DNA of 8,133 nt, taken from Gammaproteobacteria bacterium (lineage in GTDB: Bacteria > Pseudomonadota > Gammaproteobacteria > Arenicellales > Arenicellaceae). A program made the translations under genes and the position numbers. Numbering within the stretch: the stretch's first letter is position 1; every line of letters begins with the position of its first letter. Location of the stretch: assembly GCA_030426005.1 (NCBI GenBank), contig JAUHZM010000134.1, forward strand, positions 1-8,133. The letters run 5' to 3'. Shown piece after piece: positions 5,137 through 8,133 of this stretch. Below the pieces are notes generated by a model, which worked only from the letters and a program-made list of their open reading frames with translations, did not search any database and had not been told where the DNA came from.

Positions 5137-7902
5137 CTATAAACCCGGCGGTGTCCAGACACCGTCGGCGTTGGCATCCACATAGATCGGGTTACTAAAT
5201 GCATACGGTGTGAGTCCGGGGTATACGTCAAGATACTCTTGGCCTGCCTCACCGCTCACTTCCAGAGTCACAAAGGCGTCCTGATCGAACTCCATCGGAA
5301 TCAGCAATTTGTGCTCGTTCTTGTCTGGTGTCAGATCATATTCTTCAATGGTCACGCCGTTAATTTGTAAGCGCGCCAAGTTCAAGGGGATCCAGTCGAC
5401 GGATTGAATGGTGACTTCAAGTTGGGCACGTTCGGCTTTGACCATGCCGCCCATGTTGACACCATTGAGACTCACCTCCAACATCGGACCAGTCGTGCCA
5501 TAGGCATCGCCTTGTTTGAGCGACTTCAAAAACTCACTTTGCTTAAAGTGCGTTACTCGATCGTCAGTGATTCGTACCATGGTTCGAGGCACGGCAACCT
5601 GAACATCGCTACCATGTGAGTCGCTATTGGCAGTCCCGACCAGTCGATAGCCTTGTTTGACGAACGATAACCAGTCCTGTCGAATCGCCTGAATGCGTTC
5701 CTGGTATTGATCTCCACCGGGATTGATGACTTCAATTAAGTCGAAACTCAGATCACTTAAGCCAGTATTTGGATCGGTTTCAATCAACACCTTATTCGGT
5801 GCGCTATTGAGTGGCTGATGTGGATTGTACGGGTGGCCAGCACTGCCCATGTGGTCTAGAAACTGTCCGTGATCGATAATTTCTTCCCAATCGGATGGTA
5901 GTTCTTCGCCGCTCAGGCGCATATCCAGACGCGGATGATTTAGTTGCACCACCACCTCGGGTTCGCGTTGCTTCACATCGTGGATAATCTCACGCCAGCG
6001 CCGATTTTCATGATTGATCATGCCGCGCCGGTACGCCAAGGGGTCGGGCGTGTACGGAAAGAAATTAGCATGCCCTCCGGTGTATGGATTCAGTGCGGTC
6101 GGTAACAGGCTGGTGATTTCCGCGGCAGCGATGGCGGTGATTTTATCGGCCACACCCAGTGCTTCAATCTTGGGCTGAAAATCCACCGGAACGTCGTGCT
6201 CACTGGACACCATGACCTCGCCATTTTCAGCGACGAAGGTGCGTACGCGTTCAGATTCGGCAAAGGCATTGTCGTAGCTAGCGCCCGAATGCACATGCAA
6301 GTCAGCGGCAATATAGCCCGGCGTGGTAATTTGACGCTTGGGTGCCTGAATGGCTAATTCGGTGGTGTTTTCGGTCCGCACGGTGATGTCGACATGCTCC
6401 AGCGAGTGCTCTAAGCCATGAACTGCATAAACACGGTACTCGCCAGGGGCCAGTTCGACATAATCTGGGTCGCTCTCTACACCGGCCAAAAATACCTGTG
6501 GCACCGGTGTTGCTTTATGTTCTGTATCGCCGTTGCGGACCGAGAAACCGGTGTAGGTGTCGGTAAAATTTGGGTCGGGCGTTCCGTTCAATCCTTTAAA
6601 TACCAAACGCATTGCTTGCCCTTGTGGCAGACGCAGTCGCGGTGCAGGTGATAACACCAACATCGGCAGAAACTGATCATCTTCCGTCACAGTCACTGAC
6701 TTTTGCATGCGGCGACCTGCGCTGGCGATCACTTCGAGGGTGTACTGTCCGGCAGGGAGTTTGAGCGAAAACTCACCGTTGGCCTGCGGGCGCACATGCG
6801 TTATCGGGTTGCCGTGCTCATCACGAACATGGATTGCGACACCAGATTCGCTGACTTCGCCACTCAAGGTGCCGGCGCTTGTGAACAACTGATCGGTGAC
6901 CGATGCAACGTCGCCGCGTTCGCCAACGTAGACTATTTCTTCCGTTTCGAGTGTGTCTTCACCCAGATCGAGCAATAGGAGTTGCGGTAATTGTAACCAG
7001 CCGATTTTGGAGCCGTCACCAATGTAAAAAGTATCACTGAGTACCAACATTGCATTGGAGGAGTCATCTGCAAGCATGTAAAAAGGCACTGGGTAGCGGT
7101 CGTCGCCATCAACGCGCTCGGCTTTTACCATTCGCCAGCCATAGCTGATACTTTGAGCAGCATCCGGTGGGCTGGGCGTGATGATCATATCGGCATCGCG
7201 AGCCGCCTCTGGAATCGCGCTCTGCCCGCGTTCAACAAAATCCTCATTCTGAAAACCATTTGAACGGGCAGGGAACTGACTGTTGAATACAAATGGTTCG
7301 AGCGAATGCAGATTGAAATTTAGGCTGGAGTAAAACTTGAGGTCGGGTGCGTTTTGCAGTTGCTTATGGATATGCAGTTCGGTCGGTGACTGCATCGACA
7401 GGCTGTAGCGCGTGCGCATGGAGGCCATGCCTTGCTTGCTGTGGACAATGACTGTCGCTTGTTTATCCGTTATCTGAGTTTCGATACGCTCAGCATCCAT
7501 GGGCGTGAGGCGGCTGCCATCCAGTAGATCATGAAACGATGCAAAGTGCTCGTCTTCGCGTCCGCAAAAGCCGAGATCCACCAAGCTTCCACCGCGTGCA
7601 GAAAATTCGCTCTCGTGATCGACATCAGAGATGATTGCACACAGCGTACCATTGCTGATAAACCAGTCTCCAATACCGCCGATGGCGTCCGGCCCTTGTC
7701 GAATCAAGCTGACAGCATTGTCGGCCGTGATGCGCGTGACGACCAGTGGTCCGTGATCCGCACTCGTCTGAGACGCAATGCTACTCTTGGCTGGCGCAGG
7801 TGTTGCCGTGTGTGAGTGACCCACGTGACCGAAGACTGTGCTGGAAACACCGGCGGACAGCCAGAGCCAGGCCACTAAGGCCCGGCGAGAATCCACTGCC
7901 AT
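5137..7902 (-). CDS. Secreted multidomain protein with CehA/McbA-type PHP metallohydrolase domain
   Basis: A 921-residue predicted exported protein. Residues 1-25 look like a signal peptide (two arginines, then ALVAWLWLSAGVSSTVFG), and the mature N-terminus would begin with a His-rich HVGHSH. About 55-345 is a mostly beta-rich region I do not recognise. About 347-406 resembles a carboxypeptidase-regulatory-like (Ig-type) domain, including GEFSLKLPAGQYTLEV. A PHP domain spans about 528-780, with metal-ligand motifs D534-L-H-V-H538, E568-H-D570, E595, H611 (GGHANFF), H656 (QLNHP) and D761-S-H763. A C-terminal beta region ends in PYAFSNPIYVDANADG. PHP enzymes cleave phosphoester or related bonds with bound metals; CehA and McbA hydrolyse the carbamate carbaryl, but the natural substrate of most relatives is unknown and I do not assign one. 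The ATG overlaps the upstream TAA (TAATG) and no strong Shine-Dalgarno is visible, so coupled translation is likely. Confidence 0.85.
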   Translation of the reverse strand: MAVDSRRALVAWLWLSAGVSSTVFGHVGHSHTATPAPAKSSIASQTSADHGPLVVTRITADNAVSLIRQGPDAIGGIGDWFISNGTLCAIISDVDHESEFSARGGSLVDLGFCGREDEHFASFHDLLDGSRLTPMDAERIETQITDKQATVIVHSKQGMASMRTRYSLSMQSPTELHIHKQLQNAPDLKFYSSLNFNLHSLEPFVFNSQFPARSNGFQNEDFVERGQSAIPEAARDADMIITPSPPDAAQSISYGWRMVKAERVDGDDRYPVPFYMLADDSSNAMLVLSDTFYIGDGSKIGWLQLPQLLLLDLGEDTLETEEIVYVGERGDVASVTDQLFTSAGTLSGEVSESGVAIHVRDEHGNPITHVRPQANGEFSLKLPAGQYTLEVIASAGRRMQKSVTVTEDDQFLPMLVLSPAPRLRLPQGQAMRLVFKGLNGTPDPNFTDTYTGFSVRNGDTEHKATPVPQVFLAGVESDPDYVELAPGEYRVYAVHGLEHSLEHVDITVRTENTTELAIQAPKRQITTPGYIAADLHVHSGASYDNAFAESERVRTFVAENGEVMVSSEHDVPVDFQPKIEALGVADKITAIAAAEITSLLPTALNPYTGGHANFFPYTPDPLAYRRGMINHENRRWREIIHDVKQREPEVVVQLNHPRLDMRLSGEELPSDWEEIIDHGQFLDHMGSAGHPYNPHQPLNSAPNKVLIETDPNTGLSDLSFDLIEVINPGGDQYQERIQAIRQDWLSFVKQGYRLVGTANSDSHGSDVQVAVPRTMVRITDDRVTHFKQSEFLKSLKQGDAYGTTGPMLEVSLNGVNMGGMVKAERAQLEVTIQSVDWIPLNLARLQINGVTIEEYDLTPDKNEHKLLIPMEFDQDAFVTLEVSGEAGQEYLDVYPGLTPYAFSNPIYVDANADGVWTPPGL
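5145..5168. terminator. 24-base inverted repeat, possible terminator between convergent genes
   Basis: The arms CCGGCGGTGTC and GACACCGTCGG form an 11-pair stem with one G-U wobble and a two-base centre (a four-base loop in practice). It lies within the last codons of the minus-strand PHP gene and 32 bases beyond the MFS stop. On the minus strand it is followed by GTTTATAG, a weak T-stretch. On the plus strand no T-run follows. It may terminate the minus transcript or slow or stabilise both transcripts, but it is not a textbook intrinsic terminator. Confidence 0.45.
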
Positions 7903-8133
7903 TATGGGCTGCTAGGAAGATCGCTGGCTTTAGTAATCACTGACTTGCTGTAGTGATTCATGTCGTTCAGGATTTGCGCTGCCTCGGTATGAACAACCGT
8001 ATTCCAATGCTCGTCGTCGCCAGGCAACGGGTTGTCTTTGCGAGTCTCCATGGTCACTGGTTCCAGACCGAGAGACGCGCGGTAAGCGTTCAAGTCCTGC
8101 AATGATTCATTTTCTTGCTGATCACGCGTTTCC
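7902..8133 (-). CDS. C-terminal fragment, possibly carboxy-terminal processing protease (Prc/Tsp, S41) tail; 5' end outside window
   Basis: The last 77 codons of a minus-strand gene running off the right edge; the frame is open from 8132 down to the TAA at 7904-7902. The peptide is hydrophilic and helical. From memory, its pattern of an acidic/amide-rich helix with EN, then AYRASLGLEPV, a polar acidic stretch, then HTEAAQILNDM resembles the C-terminal domain of Prc/Tsp (ENxRxxxxGxxPLxxLD, an acidic linker, then a helix with DExxxIALDL or EAAxILxD). Those proteins are periplasmic tail-specific S41 proteases. No catalytic residues fall in the window, so the call is tentative; an unrelated periplasmic protein is possible. 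The stop overlaps the start of the PHP gene by one base, so the two probably form one operon. Confidence 0.45.
   Translation of the reverse strand, partial: ETRDQQENESLQDLNAYRASLGLEPVTMETRKDNPLPGDDEHWNTVVHTEAAQILNDMNHYSKSVITKASDLPSSP

Noticed and set aside
5125..5145. GGTT...AACC pairing in the convergent gap
   Set aside because: Only four pairs around a long loop, too weak to call a structure.
6703..6978. Plus-strand frames inside the PHP gene
   Set aside because: They are antisense shadows of a continuous 921-codon frame with clear domain motifs.
1..8133. CRISPR, tRNA, rRNA, insertion sequence or defence island
   Set aside because: No repeated spacer pattern, RNA gene fold, transposase-like frame or terminal repeats were seen; the window is filled by ordinary housekeeping-type genes.

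Overview
The window looks like chromosomal DNA of a proteobacterium, most likely a free-living (possibly marine) gammaproteobacterium. The reasons are a cyoABCD-type bo3 quinol oxidase whose subunits resemble the E. coli proteins closely, intermediate GC content, very tight gene packing and Shine-Dalgarno-type ribosome sites. I cannot name a genus. Apart from a 24-base gap at 5113-5136 the sequence is almost entirely coding. I saw no RNA genes, insertion sequences, CRISPR arrays or phage genes.

Left part (1-5112, + strand): one compact respiratory operon that begins before the window. It holds the 3' end of cyoA, then complete cyoB, cyoC and cyoD, then an Sco1/SenC copper chaperone and an MFS transporter of the YbfB/YjiJ type. 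Junctions run from an 11-base overlap (cyoA/cyoB) through a TAATG stop-start overlap (cyoC/cyoD) to gaps of 1-9 bases, so all six are probably co-transcribed and partly translationally coupled. CyoABCD would oxidise ubiquinol at the inner membrane, reduce oxygen to water and pump protons. The heme O synthase gene cyoE, which follows cyoD in E. coli, is not here; Sco and the MFS protein occupy that position. The visible end of subunit II lacks most CuA ligands, so the Sco protein is unlikely to serve a CuA site in this oxidase. CuB of subunit I is the only copper centre visible in it.

Right part (5137-8133, - strand): a convergent pair. The upstream gene is cut by the window edge; its visible C-terminus resembles the tail of carboxy-terminal processing proteases (Prc/Tsp), a tentative call. 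Its TAA stop overlaps the ATG of a 921-residue predicted secreted protein with a carboxypeptidase-regulatory-like segment and a PHP metallohydrolase domain of the CehA/McbA type. A 24-base inverted repeat at the very end of this gene lies just beyond the + strand operon and could help terminate either transcript.

The main points of interest are the pairing of Sco with a CuA-less oxidase, the co-operonic MFS protein with Met-x-x-x-Met motifs, and the multidomain secreted PHP protein. I found no convincing wholly undescribed system.
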